Below are positions 44,483-55,160 of a DNA stretch of 64,000 nucleotides, piece by piece. The position numbers were made by a program, and so were the translations under genes. The DNA comes from Perognathus longimembris pacificus. Lineage: Eukaryota; Chordata; Mammalia; Rodentia; Heteromyidae. Below the pieces are notes generated by a model that saw nothing but the letters and a program-made list of their open reading frames with translations, made no database searches and had not been told where the DNA came from. The DNA lies in the NCBI RefSeq assembly GCF_023159225.1, contig NC_063169.1, positions 60,971,934 to 61,035,933 of the forward strand, written 5' to 3'. Positions within the stretch are counted from its first letter, which is position 1; every line of letters starts with the position of its first letter.

Positions 44483-45849
44483 CAGGCACCTTCATACCAG
44501 TCTTTAGGGTGTGTCAGTGCCTGTGAATGTTCTAGATGATGACTAAGTTGAAGGAGTTTTTGCTTAGGTCACTGGGTATATTGTCCACTGGACCATTGAC
44601 TGAGGTAAACTAACATTCACTGAACACTGTGTATCAATACCCACCCAGTTGCTTGCCTAACATTGTGGCTTCCAATGAATAGTTCTTAGGCCTATACAGT
44701 ACCAATATCTGTAATAGGACTTTTCCTTTAAGAAAATTATGTTATTACCCTCATCAAATCGAAACTCAAATTGATATTTATTACATGTTTAATAAGAAGG
44801 TAATTCAATAATTGAGTAAGTACAAGATAGGCGTAATTTTGAGAAACATTGAAATTGCTACCCCAACTTTTCCAGCCTGTCTTCTCACCTGTCTGCCGGC
44901 CTTCCTGCCCTCCCTCAGTCCTCCTTTTCTTCCTTGCTCTTTTTACTGCTTAGAACTGACAAATAAATGAATTGAATATATCTCTCAGCCATATTCATAT
45001 GCTTTTATTTTTCTATACTTTAATCTTCTTCCAAGTACATTTGGAGAATAAGTAAGCATATTTTCTAAAAATCTTGGCATATTTCCTGGCTCAAGAACTA
45101 GAAGGAGAGGGTTGGCAAAAGAATTGATTTTAGAATGAAAAATTAAGTCAGTACCTCTATTGAAAACTCCCAGGGACAACGTTCATATAAACCAAAGTGG
45201 CTATTTCCAGTAAAGAAAATAGCCAAGTTGTATGTGATTTGAGTGATAGGAGGTTTTTGTTATTGTTGTTGTTTTAAACATGTAGCAATTGGATATGCAT
45301 GTAAAGCTAGTGTTATAGTGTATTCATAATAGAAACCATAATGTAAACTCAACCCAGTCACTGGAAAAGAATAAGCTGATCAAAGCTATTTTCTAGCACC
45401 AAGATAGGGATTACAAAGGTCCAATCTATCAAAACAATAGATCCATTAAATGTGATTTGAGAAACAAGGCAAAGCTTCTTACCATGTCACACAAAGAAGA
45501 GAAGTGGAAACACATTTGCACAGCTCAGCTTGTGTAGATATATAGGACAAAGAGAGCAAAGGAGAACAAGAAAGGCAGAATGAAGGAAGGAGGGATTCTT
45601 GTGGAGGAATGCAATGAGCTGGGCGTTGGGAGTGTTTTGTGGAGGAGGAGACTTGTCCATGTCTCTAGAACAAAGGATAGGGTGTTAAGAAAGAAGACAT
45701 CATATTTGGAAGTGGACTTCAGATTCAAAAGTTTCATTAAAACATGTCCAATTCTATTTGGGCGGCATTGGTCATGGGATTGTGACTTAAGGCTAACCAA
45801 AGCATAAAACATCCAGGAGACTACCTCTCCACTGGTGGTGGGGGGCAAG
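44483..45849. other. Unique non-coding stretch
   Basis: AT-rich and repeat-poor. 44980-45470 might be conserved non-coding DNA, but there is nothing decisive. No gene. Confidence 0.45.
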
Positions 45850-45960
45850 GACATGCAGTTATTACATTAGCTATTGGAGGAAACATGGTGGCTAGAGGCA
45901 GTGGTGTGCTCTTCTCTTTTCTTTTCTTTTCTTTTTTTATCCCAGCTACAGTGCAAGCAC
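45850..45960 (+). mobile_element. B1-like fragment with internal (TTTTC)n
   Basis: 'gaggcagtggtgtgctc' and 'tatcccagctacagtgcaag' read as a B1 head interrupted by a CTTTT run at 45911-45938. Confidence 0.4.
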
Positions 45961-46101
45961 AGAAGTTTACGGCAGCATTTGCCTGCCGTCCCACCACATG
46001 CCGATCAAGTGCAAGTAGGGAGGTGGTAGCCTGGGCCTAACTGGATATAAAGGAAGATCTGACAATGAAAACAACCAAAGTGTTAAGTGAATCCACAGAA
46101 A

Positions 46102-46225
46102 TAGCCTGGTGTGGTGGTGCTTGCCTGTAATCTCGGCAGTAGAGACTGTGGATTGTGAACCCCAGGCCAGACTGGGCAGCATAACAAGAGCCTGACTCAC
46201 AAACAAGCAAACAGACCAACCAACC
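46102..46225 (+). mobile_element. B1-like monomer
   Basis: 'agcctggtgtggtggtgctt', 'gcctgtaatctcggcagt', 'ggccagactgggcagcataa', CA/AAC-rich tail. No Geo unit. Confidence 0.88.
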
Positions 46226-46892
46226 ACCTCTTCCAGGAAATGTCAGGGCAGTGTGGAGGAGTCAGGGTGTAGACAAAGAAGAGGAAAGGCGGAGAGCTGC
46301 GACAACAGCACTTACACAGCCGACGGAGGACTAGCAACTGTGAGGGTAGAGGATGAACACCAAGAGATGGAAGCTACCCAAAGACAACCAGAGACATTGA
46401 GTTGAGTATGTGTGCTGGGAGAGGCAGCCAAGACTGCAAGAGTGATACAGCGACCATGACAACCACTGGGAAGGAGGAGAGTTGGGGTCCAGAAGGCAGA
46501 TGGGCCAAAGTGACTTTGGCCTTAGGTAGAGGCAGGGCATGGTTCAGCTTGAGGGAGGGAGGATGCGAGCACTGGCTCAGTGGGCGTTGAGAGGAGGGAA
46601 GTGCTCTTCCTCTTGGCTTCACCCACGTCAGCTTTATGTCTAAGAATGCTGGAAGGGCCTTTATGGAGCGGATGTAAATATCGTCGTCAAAATTCCTCCT
46701 GTGTGTCAGATGTGCTTGTGAACTTGGGTGTCAGGACAGTGACTGGTCCAGCTGCAGCTGCAATGTGTCACAGTGGCAGATTGGAGGATCTGCCATGAAG
46801 AGGAACTTTGGGGACTTGACTTTAAATTAAATGCAGAGAGAAAATGCAGCCATTGTTTTGGAGTTTAAGAGTCACTGGATGAGGGAAGCTAA

Positions 46893-46898
<6 letters not shown>
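46226..46898. other. Unique non-coding stretch
   Basis: Nothing recognised. Confidence 0.5.

Positions 46899-46942
<44 letters not shown>
46899..46942. repeat. (TG)n microsatellite
   Basis: Uninterrupted TG run of about 44 bp directly joined to an antisense B1 fragment. Confidence 0.97.
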
Positions 46943-46943
<1 letters not shown>

Positions 46944-46997
46944 TCTCTGCCTCCTGAGTAGCTGGGATTACAGGAATGAGCCACCAGAGTTTGGCTA
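46943..46997 (-). mobile_element. B1 head fragment, antisense
   Basis: 'ctgcctcctgagtagctggg' and 'gagccaccagagtttggct' are the antisense start of B1. The rest of the element appears to have been replaced by the TG run. Confidence 0.8.
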
Positions 46998-47139
46998 TGA
47001 GAACGTTGGTGTGTAGAGCGGGGAGCGTGTGATCTGTGAGACAGCCACCTTGTGCCGCTGAGATGTGATCTTCGCAGACGTTAGAGGACACATTTCTTCA
47101 GGCTGTGGCTGGGGCGGCGATCAGGGCGACATCCACAGC

Positions 47140-47690
47140 TGAAGAAATGTTGTTATGCAAAATGAAAATACAAACATTAAAATACTTCACAATTTCTTAA
47201 GGTAACATGCCCTTTCATTAATTGAAAACAGGATGTAAAAAAAAATCAATATCTGGTTTTAAACACAGACATTTCATTCCGTGAATATTTCTCCAACAGG
47301 AAGTTGAGCAGCTGTTTCTCCAGATGCTACATCGGGGCTCTGGAGGGAATTGTTGCTCAATCCAGTACCCTAGTTAGCTAGATATTGAAAGGAATACTAC
47401 AAGATGTATCTGATCTAATCAGTAAGCCTCAGTGAACTAAAATTTAAACACACAGCATGGAATTAAAGTAGGAATTTGGATTCCATTACAAACAAGGGGA
47501 ATGTAATTGCTATGGTTTTTGAGCCTGCCACATTCCAATTTTTATTATTTAAAACCTATTAAGGATCCATCAGAAGAAAGCTTCATTGTTTTTGCTCTAA
47601 TCAGTTGTCATTGTAGCAGCCAATTGTTTAGAGAGACAAAGTACAACATTATTATTTAGTGGAAAGAGCTGACACACACAGTCCATATTC
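47140..47690. other. Candidate conserved non-coding element
   Basis: About 550 bp free of recognised repeats with 'ttcattaattgaaaac', 'gcagccaattgtttagag', 'gatctaatcagtaagc' and other ATTA/CAAT motifs. Unlike neighbours, it has no microsatellite or SINE debris. Confidence 0.4.
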
Positions 47691-47928
47691 TTAGACAACT
47701 ATAATATGCCTAGGCAGCATATTAAATTGTATGTGTAACTACTTGACTGGAGGGCCTAGGCAAGGACCATCTATCCCATAATGAAAACCTTTCCTCATCT
47801 GTCTCATAACCCATCCTTGTCTGTAGCAGAATGAGATAGCTCATGGCACCAAAAGCATGAGAAAGTCATGGCCGGATGTTCTTTGGTCTAGAATGAGTTA
47901 CTTGATAGTGATATAAAGAAGTTGGATT
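47691..47928. other. Unique spacer
   Basis: Nothing recognised. Confidence 0.4.
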
Positions 47929-48126
47929 GGGGCTGGGGATATAGCCTAGTGGCAAGAGTGCCTGCCTCGGATACACGAGGCCGTTCGATTCCCCAGCACC
48001 ACATATACAGAAAACGGCCAGAAGCGGCGCTGTGGCTCAAGTGGCAGAGTGCTAGCCTTGAGCAGGAAGAAGCCAGGGACAGTGCTCAGGCCCTGAGTCC
48101 AAGGCCCAGGACTGGCCAAAAAAAAA
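47929..48126 (+). mobile_element. IDL-Geo dimeric SINE, young, exact 14-bp target duplication
   Basis: Flanked by identical 'aaagaagttggatt' at 47915-47928 and 48127-48140, so the ends are certain. Complete dimer. A 4-base deletion removes part of the phrase before the B box ('gaggccgttcgattcccc'). Shares 'cggatacacgagg' and 'agaagcggcgctgtgg' with the copy at 14473, marking a young subfamily. Confidence 0.97.
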
Positions 48127-48219
48127 AAAGAAGTTGGATTAAAAATAAAATCCCTCAAAACCCACCAAAGATTGGCAGTTTACCTTGAAGAATTTTATTA
48201 GGAAAAGAAACCCAGGAAA

Positions 48220-48221
<2 letters not shown>

Positions 48222-48262
<41 letters not shown>
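48222..48262. repeat. (TG)n microsatellite
   Basis: Uninterrupted TG run of about 41 bp. Confidence 0.97.
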
Positions 48263-48263
<1 letters not shown>

Positions 48264-48375
48264 CAAATACAAGGTAAATCTCTTAGCACACTTCCATTTC
48301 TAAAATATTCATTGATATATCTGAGGCTTACAAAGACTTTAAAATGCCCTGCCATATCTTAGAGTATATATTTTA

Positions 48376-48458
48376 ATTTAAATATATATATAGTGCCTAT
48401 ATATATTCTCTACATACGTATATACATACATACATATATATGTATATACACATACATA
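48376..48458. repeat. (TA/CATA)n low-complexity tract
   Basis: ATATAT and ACATACATAC units with local dyad symmetry ('acatatatatgtatat'). Confidence 0.9.
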
Positions 48459-49526
48459 AGAGGTAAACTGGTTGGATGCTAACAATGCTTATCTTTAGTA
48501 TGATAGAATCATTTATATAATTTTTCCTTTCTTCCTGGGTGTCAGCATTCTGCATATCTTTTGTGATTACTGAAACACAAGCCACTGAGTATTTGCTACA
48601 CACTTCACACATTACTGGAAGGTTCATACAGATTCTTCAGATGGTTGTAATCGAGGATGGATTTGTTTTTACTTCTCAAAGATCCACTTCTTTTCCTTTA
48701 CATTTTAGTATATTGATAAGGGAAATCTTCACTCTCTGTGATTGGATTCACTGTTTTGGTAGTTCTTTAGCCTCCATGACTTTTCCTAAGAAGCTGAAGG
48801 CCACCGTCTTAGAGTTTTGGACAGTGTTCATTTAGCCTATGATGCTCTAGCCCACGGCCTCCCTGGCTCTTTCATGGAGCTGGTTCCCAACCCATGCTTG
48901 TTCCCAGCTAATGAGGCCCAAGGACAATGTCAACATCAGTAGACGTTGGTTTCTCTCATTCTACACATCATGTTGTCACTGTAAATTAATCGATGCATTA
49001 CAACAATATCCACATTTTGTGAGTGTAATGTGCCTTCTCGGAACAAGTAAATGGAGATGTATATTTTTTCTTTAAAGCGTTTCAAATCACTAATTGAGTT
49101 AGCTCCCCGAGTGCTTAGCAAGATGTACCTTGTGTGTTATCCTTGTCAGATGACATCAGCTCTCAAACCTTTATCAGAAAATGTGACGGAAAAGAAAGAG
49201 GAACATGAGAGAAAATCACTGTTGACTTTACAAAAGCAGCTATTGGCAAGAAATAGAGTTTTAAAAAAGCAGTGGTTCTTGAGAATGGATGAACATAGGA
49301 GTATGTTAGAAGTATCTGGAGAAAGAGGGTACTCTGAAAACATTGTACCCAATTATCTACTCACTCTGCCACCAGCCTCTTCAGTAGGCTCCTCTTATTT
49401 ATGGGAGGTCATTGGGGGCAGATGGCACACTGATGGAGACTGTCATGTCAGTGCCCGATGGGAGATCTCTTATGGAGAGGGCAGGAGTCCAGGGGAGAAA
49501 TTTTAAATATTGACAGGTTCACATAC
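48459..49526. other. Unique non-coding stretch with a 151-codon open frame
   Basis: Frame 49051-49506 plus encodes a basic first half with a Lys/Glu/Arg-rich stretch and no recognisable domain, signal or membrane segment. No splice or poly(A) context is evident. I do not call it a gene. 'gcagtggttcttgagaatgg' (49270) faintly recalls a hAT-type terminus but cannot be extended. Confidence 0.4.
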
Positions 49527-49592
49527 AAAGCTAAGGGGTAAGAGTGTTCAGCCCCCAAGTTCAAGCTCCAGCATTCACACACACACACACAG
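49527..49592 (+). mobile_element. Geo-unit terminal fragment with (CA)n
   Basis: 'agctaaggggtaagagtgtt' and 'gttcaagctccagcattc' are the end of a Geo unit, followed at once by CA repeats. Confidence 0.65.
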
Positions 49593-50481
49593 AATGGATC
49601 AATCATCCTTTTGTAATCTGTGGAACAATTCTTAGTTTAGGTGTTTAATTTCTTGCCCACAACATACGCTCTATGAATTTCTAAAGGACATTGGTTTTCT
49701 TGAGTCCAAATGCCGATAGAGTTTGAGTATGACACCGTATGTATGCGTTCACACCATGAATGCTAAACCTAGCTATAGAGAAATGTACAAATTTAATGTC
49801 AGTATAAATCCTGTGGAGTGGCCTGCAAAAGAATTAAGAGTTGTCATGGAGATCCAATTCTCTTGGTGGCTCCACCTTTAAACAACATGATCATAGCAAA
49901 AAGCCTGAAGAATGCTTAAAGAAGGGGTGGGGGGAGGATGGGACTGAGCCGGGCGTTGGGGTAACCATTGTCTGTGAGGACAGCCATCTCAGGCACTGTG
50001 ATTAATTAAGGTATCTGCCTGCCACATGGGGTGGGGGCCTCATACCACAGAAAGGGCAGAACGCCTGGATATTTACACACGGATCATCCGCTCATATTGG
50101 GAGTTGTGTTGCTGCCGCTTCTCTTGGCAGCGTGCATGACTTGTTGGCAAAATGTCTCCAATTATGGGCAAACTGCCTGGTTTCATATCATCACAAACCA
50201 ATTTGTCAAGATGTGTATATTTGGAAAGCTATAGAAACAAATATTGTACTTATTTTAAATTGATGGGGAGGAACCCTAATGTACATACATTCAAAAAAAT
50301 GCCAGACCTTATTAAATTTCACTCTTAGATCAAAGTCGAGTAAAAATTGTCTGCACGTTTTACTAAGGAAGAGATGGCTGGGTTCGCATTAGTGTGGAAG
50401 AACTTTCTACTTGTTTACGGCAAACAGTTCTATGGAAAGTCTAAAATATTTCTACATGAGCTCCACATTTTTTTTTTCTTG
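49593..50481. other. Unique non-coding stretch
   Basis: Nothing recognised. Confidence 0.5.
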
Positions 50482-50719
50482 AGTGTGTGTCCTGGTCTTG
50501 GAGCTTGAACTCAGGGCCTGACCACTGTCCCTGAGCTTCTTTTGCTCAAGGTTAGCACTGTACCACTTGAGCCACAGCCTCATTTGTAGCTTTTTTGGTG
50601 CTTCATTGGCAATAAAACTCTCACAGACTTTTCCTGCTTGGACTGGCTTCGAACCTCAATCCTCATATCTCAGCCTTCTGAGTAGCTAGAATTATAGGCA
50701 TGAGCCACTATCGCCCAGT
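50482..50719 (-). mobile_element. B1-Geo SINE, antisense
   Basis: TG-type tail ('gagtgtgtgtcctgg'), antisense Geo ('ggagcttgaactcagggcc', 'gtaccacttgagccacagc'), linker, B1 head ('cttctgagtagctagaatta', 'catgagccactatcgcccag'). Confidence 0.93.
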
Positions 50720-51553
50720 GTAAACTCCACATTTTAACTATCATCATTACCATAATTTTTCTTTAAATGAACTCACAGATTAGATTTTTAAAAAATTATT
50801 ATTCATGCTCTGTAATAATCATGGCTGTTAAAGCATTAGCTCATAATTTATATTACAAATAATATAAAGATATATGAAGCTTGGCAAAGAGCTTATGGCC
50901 GCAAAAATGAAATGTAGTGAAGAATAATTAATGAAATAAAAACAAAAAATGATGAACAATACTAGCATTCTTCCAGTTTTCATGCTCTTTGCTTTTCAGG
51001 GTGTTGTCAGAAAAAAAATTCAGGATTGTGGGAAGTAATAAACATTTGTTACATGTGACTTATGTTACCATAAATTCTATTGATCTCCAACAGTATTTAA
51101 CATGTTATTTTGAGATTTAGAAAAGTGCTTCTTTCCTGTAAGGTTGATTATAAAGTTGGTACCTACAAAACAAGGTTTATTGGCTATTGCCTTTAGTAAG
51201 GGAATTTTATATATTTGTTCATTTGTGTGTTTTCTTGTCGAACCTGTATCTTTCTGGCTTCTTTATAGCTATCAAAGGGGAAAAAAACCATGTCTTTTTT
51301 AAACCATAACCAGTAACAATTGTTATTCCTAATAAAAATATTTTTCCATTCAGGAAAATTGAGGCATCCTATCCTGACAAAAATAACATCTAGTATATCT
51401 AAAATTGCGTTAGATAAATAAGTCTAACTAAGAGATCATCTAATCTGATCATCCAATCTCATATTATATCAGTGTTGTAACACACTGTGCTGTGGCCACT
51501 GAATTGACCAAAGATTTGTTCATTTTTCTCCTGCAAGATCTTGAAAACTTATG
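50720..51553. other. AT-rich unique stretch
   Basis: No repeat assigned and no coding signal. Confidence 0.5.
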
Positions 51554-51908
51554 TCCGTGTCCATTTTTGTGTTGCTGTGAGAAAATATCTGAGTCTGGAT
51601 GATTTATAAAGAAGGTTATTTAGATCGTAGTTGTAGGAGTCCCGAAAGAAGGTACTGGAATTTACCTTTGTTTCTGATGAGGGCTTCATGATGGAAGAGA
51701 TCACATGAGGAGGAAGGAAGCAAGAGGGACTCAGGGGAGATGCCTGGCTTGCTAGTCACAGACTAGTCTCAGGCGGAAGTAATCTAGTCCTATATGACCA
51801 GTTTGGTCCTGTGAGACTTAATCCAGCCTCAAAAAGCCTAACCCAGTCTCTTAAGTAAGACGTTAAACCATTTATGAACTAGGGCCCCCTTGACCGAATT
51901 ACCTCTTC
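51554..51908 (-). mobile_element. MaLR LTR (MST/THE1-like), antisense
   Basis: 'gttgctgtgagaaaatatct', 'gagtctggatgatttataaa', 'gcttcatgatggaagagatc', 'gttaaaccatttatgaacta' and 'agggcccccttgaccgaatt' follow an MST/THE1-class LTR read in reverse. No internal region is attached, so it is a solo LTR remnant. Confidence 0.72.
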
Positions 51909-51914
51909 TTTGTT

Positions 51915-52462
51915 TATTTGTATTTATTTTTATGCTCATATCGGAGTTTGAACTCAACCTTTTGGTCTTGCTTATTACTTTTTTGGTCAAGGCTGAAGCT
52001 CTACCACTTGAGCCACACTTCTACTTTCAGCTTTTTGCTGGTTGATTGGAGATGAAAGTCTCTGGGATTTTTCTTCCTGGGTTGGCTTCGAACTGTGATC
52101 CTTAGGTCTCGGCTTCCTGAGTAGCTAGCATGACACGTGTTGAAGTGCCAGACACGTGAACCCCATTTTAGAATCGAACCCTGAGCCAATCAGATTTGTA
52201 CCTGTGTTCTAATCTTGCTTGCACAGCTGATTGTTGTAACCTTGTTCTTTGCCTTTATAAGCCCTGTGTAATCACAGCTCGGGGCTCCCTCCTAACCTCC
52301 GCTGTGTTGGTGGGTAGGACTAGGCCCGAGTTGGCAGCTCGTTAAATAAAGCCTTGCCTTGCTTTTGCATTTCGGAGTGTCTGAATCTCGGTGGTCTTCT
52401 AGGGGGTGGTCTTGCGACTTGGCACAACAGTGTGAGCTTCCAGTATCTGGCTCTAATTACCT
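51915..52462 (-). mobile_element. B1-Geo SINE, antisense, split by an LTR
   Basis: Geo and most of B1 occupy 51915-52140 ('ctctaccacttgagccacac', 'ggttgattggagatgaaagt', 'ggcttcctgagtagctagca'). The last B1 piece ('gtgtgagcttccagtatctg') resumes at 52430. Removing 52141-52433 restores a continuous B1 end, so the LTR landed inside the SINE. Confidence 0.88.
52141..52429 (+). mobile_element. Solo LTR of a gammaretrovirus-like endogenous retrovirus
   Basis: 289 bp from TGAAGTGCC to GGCACAACA, which form imperfect inverted ends with TG...CA termini, flanked by a 4-bp duplication GTGT (52137-52140 and 52430-52433). U3 has a CCAAT box at 52186-52190 and a TATA box at 52256-52260. AATAAA lies at 52345-52350, followed by a 'gccttgccttgc' R/U5-type stretch. 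No gag, pol or env adjoins, so it arose by LTR-LTR recombination. Class I assignment rests on the 4-bp duplication, the CCAAT-TATA order and the short size. Confidence 0.92.
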
Positions 52463-53194
52463 CTTATCACTGTTACCTGTGGACACAAATTTCAACTTGA
52501 GTTTTGGGAGAGACAAAGCAGAAGCACTTAGTAGGGCTTTTCTTCTTTGATGGTCATGATGTGTACTGGCTTCCTCGTTTCCTCATAAATGTATTTGTTA
52601 ATATAACAAACAAATGGTGGGAACAGAACATACCTAACCTGTTTCCAAATACTTTATCCAAATATATAACATGAATGATATTTCCAGATTTTTAACGATT
52701 CATTGTAGTTGTCTGAATAAAATGGGTTTTCTTATTCAGATATGATTTTGAAATAGCTTTTGGGAGACCACTACTTAAATTCTTCATATATCAAGATTAC
52801 AATACACTTGGGTTAAAGCAGAGAAAAGAGAATACCTCTTCTCTCCCATTTTCATTACCTTCTAGCACTTCGATTCATTGGAATACGGATGGATGTGATT
52901 ATAGATGGCAGTGCTGTTGCTTAGTTCCTCACTTCTACGTTGGAATGTTGTGATATTACTGTTTCGAACCTCTAAAAGTTTAGTCAGTCATTTCTATGGT
53001 CAGCCTGGCTAGAAGGATATTTGAACTCTGCATTGCTAGAACTTCCCTCTGCCTACTTCTTAACCTTTTTCTCCTCGGTTGCTTCTCATATACCAACCTT
53101 GGCTTCCTTAATCATACAACTCTATAACACAGCCGCAATGAGACCTGAACAGTTGGGAGCTCAGTCATTTAAAAAATTGGGTCCATTTTTAAAA
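52463..53194. other. Unique non-coding stretch
   Basis: Nothing recognised. Confidence 0.5.
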
Positions 53195-53440
53195 AATCTG
53201 TGTAACCATGGTGAGCTAATCAGCCTCCCCAAGCCCTGTGTCCTGGCCTGTCTCCAGGGTGCCAGGTGTTACGCTCTGAGAAGGGCAGTAGAGAATAGGG
53301 AGTTTGAACCTAGACTCTGGCTCCCAGCTGCATGAGTAGGGATTCCCAACCTCACGGTATCACATAATTGAATGAATCTAAATGTCCTCAGAATTAAGCT
53401 TGACCCATGGAAAGGGCTCAGTCAATAGTAGCAATTGTTA
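53195..53440 (+). mobile_element. MIR-type element, degraded
   Basis: 'tgtgtaaccatggtgagcta' and 'atcagcctccccaagccctg' fit the MIR core. 'aagggctcagtcaatagtag' with 'caattgttac' fits its 3' end. The middle is poorly matched. Confidence 0.5.
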
Positions 53441-54179
53441 CTAGGGTTCTGGGAATGAAATAGTGTATAAATATGAGCACCTACTGTGTGATTAGCCCTC
53501 AATACATCAGATCTATAGTGTTCCTGGTGACTCACCCATCTCTGGAGTCTGCCTTTTCTGCCTCTGACTGACCCAGCAACAGTGTATTTAGCATGTGAAA
53601 CTCGTGCCTGCCTACGTACATGCATACAGGCCCAGACTTGGAAACTGAGCAGTATTCCTTTCTAACTCCAAAAAGACTACTCAGGGCTGCCAAATAGCCG
53701 TTAAAAACCTAGCAGAATGCCAGCGCATTTCAAGGAAGATGCAAATATGAACTTCACTTGCTCTTAGAGGGTGTCTAAAGGCTTTGCTAAATTAGAAAGG
53801 CAGAGGAGGGAGGATTTAGTTATCCCATTTATTTGAAGTGAGAGCCAGAATCAGGATGGTTTAATGATTGTATTTTCTTTCTTTCTTTTTCCCCCAAGAG
53901 AAACAGAGCGAAAGAGAGAAATCATATTTATGTCTTAAAAAGCCCATACCGATCTCCCCATATCAACAATGAGGTATTTTATTTAAGAAAAAGGAGTAGA
54001 AGAAGTCATAACTCCTTTGGAAAGAGCCTCCTCAAGTGACTAGGGGACCTGGAAATCCTGTGCCCTTCCTGCGCTGGCCTAAAGCCCTGTACTATGAGAG
54101 CTCAGAGCACTTGTTTGATTTTAGGCTTTTTTGCTTTTCACTTTTTTACTGGGAACAAAGTTCAATAATAAATCTGCTT
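53441..54179. other. Unique non-coding stretch
   Basis: Nothing assigned. Confidence 0.5.
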
Positions 54180-54408
54180 GAGCTAGGCAATGGTGGCTCA
54201 CACTTGAATTCCTAGCTTTACTCTGGAGATCTGAGGGTTATAGTTTACAGCCACCCCTAGCAGGAAAATCCATAAGCTGCTTACCTCTAATCAACCACCA
54301 AGAAGTGGTAGGATGGCATCTTTGAGCAAAAATAAAACAAAAGCTATGGGACAGCACCCAGCCTCTGAGTTCAAGCCCCAGTACTGGAACAACAACAACA
54401 ACAAGTCT
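54180..54408 (+). mobile_element. B1-Geo SINE with (AAC)n tail
   Basis: B1 head ('gctaggcaatggtggctcac'), linker ('cttacctctaatcaaccacc'), shortened Geo ('gagttcaagccccagtactg') and an AAC repeat at 54388-54406. Confidence 0.88.
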
Positions 54409-54519
54409 ACTTGACCTCCCTTCTTAATAATTTTAAGCATTTCTTTGTGGCCAGCTCATCTCTTTTCTTTCTTATTATTTTCTTTATTTACTTTTATTGC
54501 CTTTAGGTAATTTTTGCTT

Positions 54520-54760
54520 TTTGTTGTTGTTGTTGGTTGTGGGGCTTGAACTCAAGACATGGTGCTGTCCTTGACCTTTTCTGCTCCAGGCTAGCGCTCA
54601 ACCACTTTGAGCCATAGCTCTGCTTCTGGTTTTCTGGTGGTTCATTGGAGAGAAAAGTCTCATGGACTTTTCCTGCTCCATTTGGCTTTGAACCAGGATG
54701 CTCAGATGTCAGCCTCCTGAGTAGCTAGGATTACAGGTGTGTACCCCCTGCACCCAAGCA
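54520..54760 (-). mobile_element. B1-Geo SINE, antisense, (GTT)n side
   Basis: GTT run (AAC on the element strand), antisense Geo ('ggggcttgaactcaagac', 'ccactttgagccatagctc'), linker ('ggttcattggagagaaaag'), B1 head ('cctcctgagtagctaggatt'). Confidence 0.92.
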
Positions 54761-54870
54761 TCTTCAGGTAATTGTCCAAAGGGGTTGTAGTTTAACCTAT
54801 CAGTTTATGAACACAGTGTGACTTCACCAGGGTCATCTCATCTCTATCTACCAGTCCCTTCAAGCTGTGT
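54761..54870 (-). mobile_element. Rodent L1 3' end fragment, antisense
   Basis: 'ggtaattgtccaaaggggtt' and 'cagtttatgaacacagtgtg' parallel the antisense L1 starts at 21375 and 36780. Confidence 0.65.
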
Positions 54871-54965
54871 GATTCCATTTGCACATTTGTATATTGAATG
54901 GTATGACTGTATTTGCCGCCTTTCTTCCCTCTATTTGTCTGCCATCTTCTTTTTTTTTTCCCTTC

Positions 54966-55160
54966 CCTTTGATGCTGGTACCAAGGCTTCAAAGCGCTCA
55001 GCTTTCTTGCTCACAGTTGGCATCTGCCACTCAAGCCCCTCCTTCAATTGTTTCCTAGTATGTCAGAGATGGAGTTTCGCAGAGTTTTCTGCCTGGGTTG
55101 ATTTCAAACTGCCATCCTCCAGGTGCCAGCCTCGTGGGTATGTGTGATGCCCAGGGCCCC
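54966..55160 (-). mobile_element. B1-Geo-like SINE, antisense, strongly diverged
   Basis: 'gatgctggtaccaaggcttc', 'ctgccactcaagcccctcc', 'gcctgggttgatttcaaact' and 'gccagcctcgtgggtatgtg' keep the order Geo, linker, B1 with many changes. Confidence 0.6.

Noticed and set aside
49051..49506. 151-codon plus-strand frame, Lys/Glu-rich first half
   Set aside because: No recognisable domain. Second-half composition is random-like and no splice, promoter or poly(A) context fits.
52141..52429. Intact provirus
   Set aside because: Only one LTR is present, flanked directly by its target duplication and SINE sequence. There is no internal viral region.
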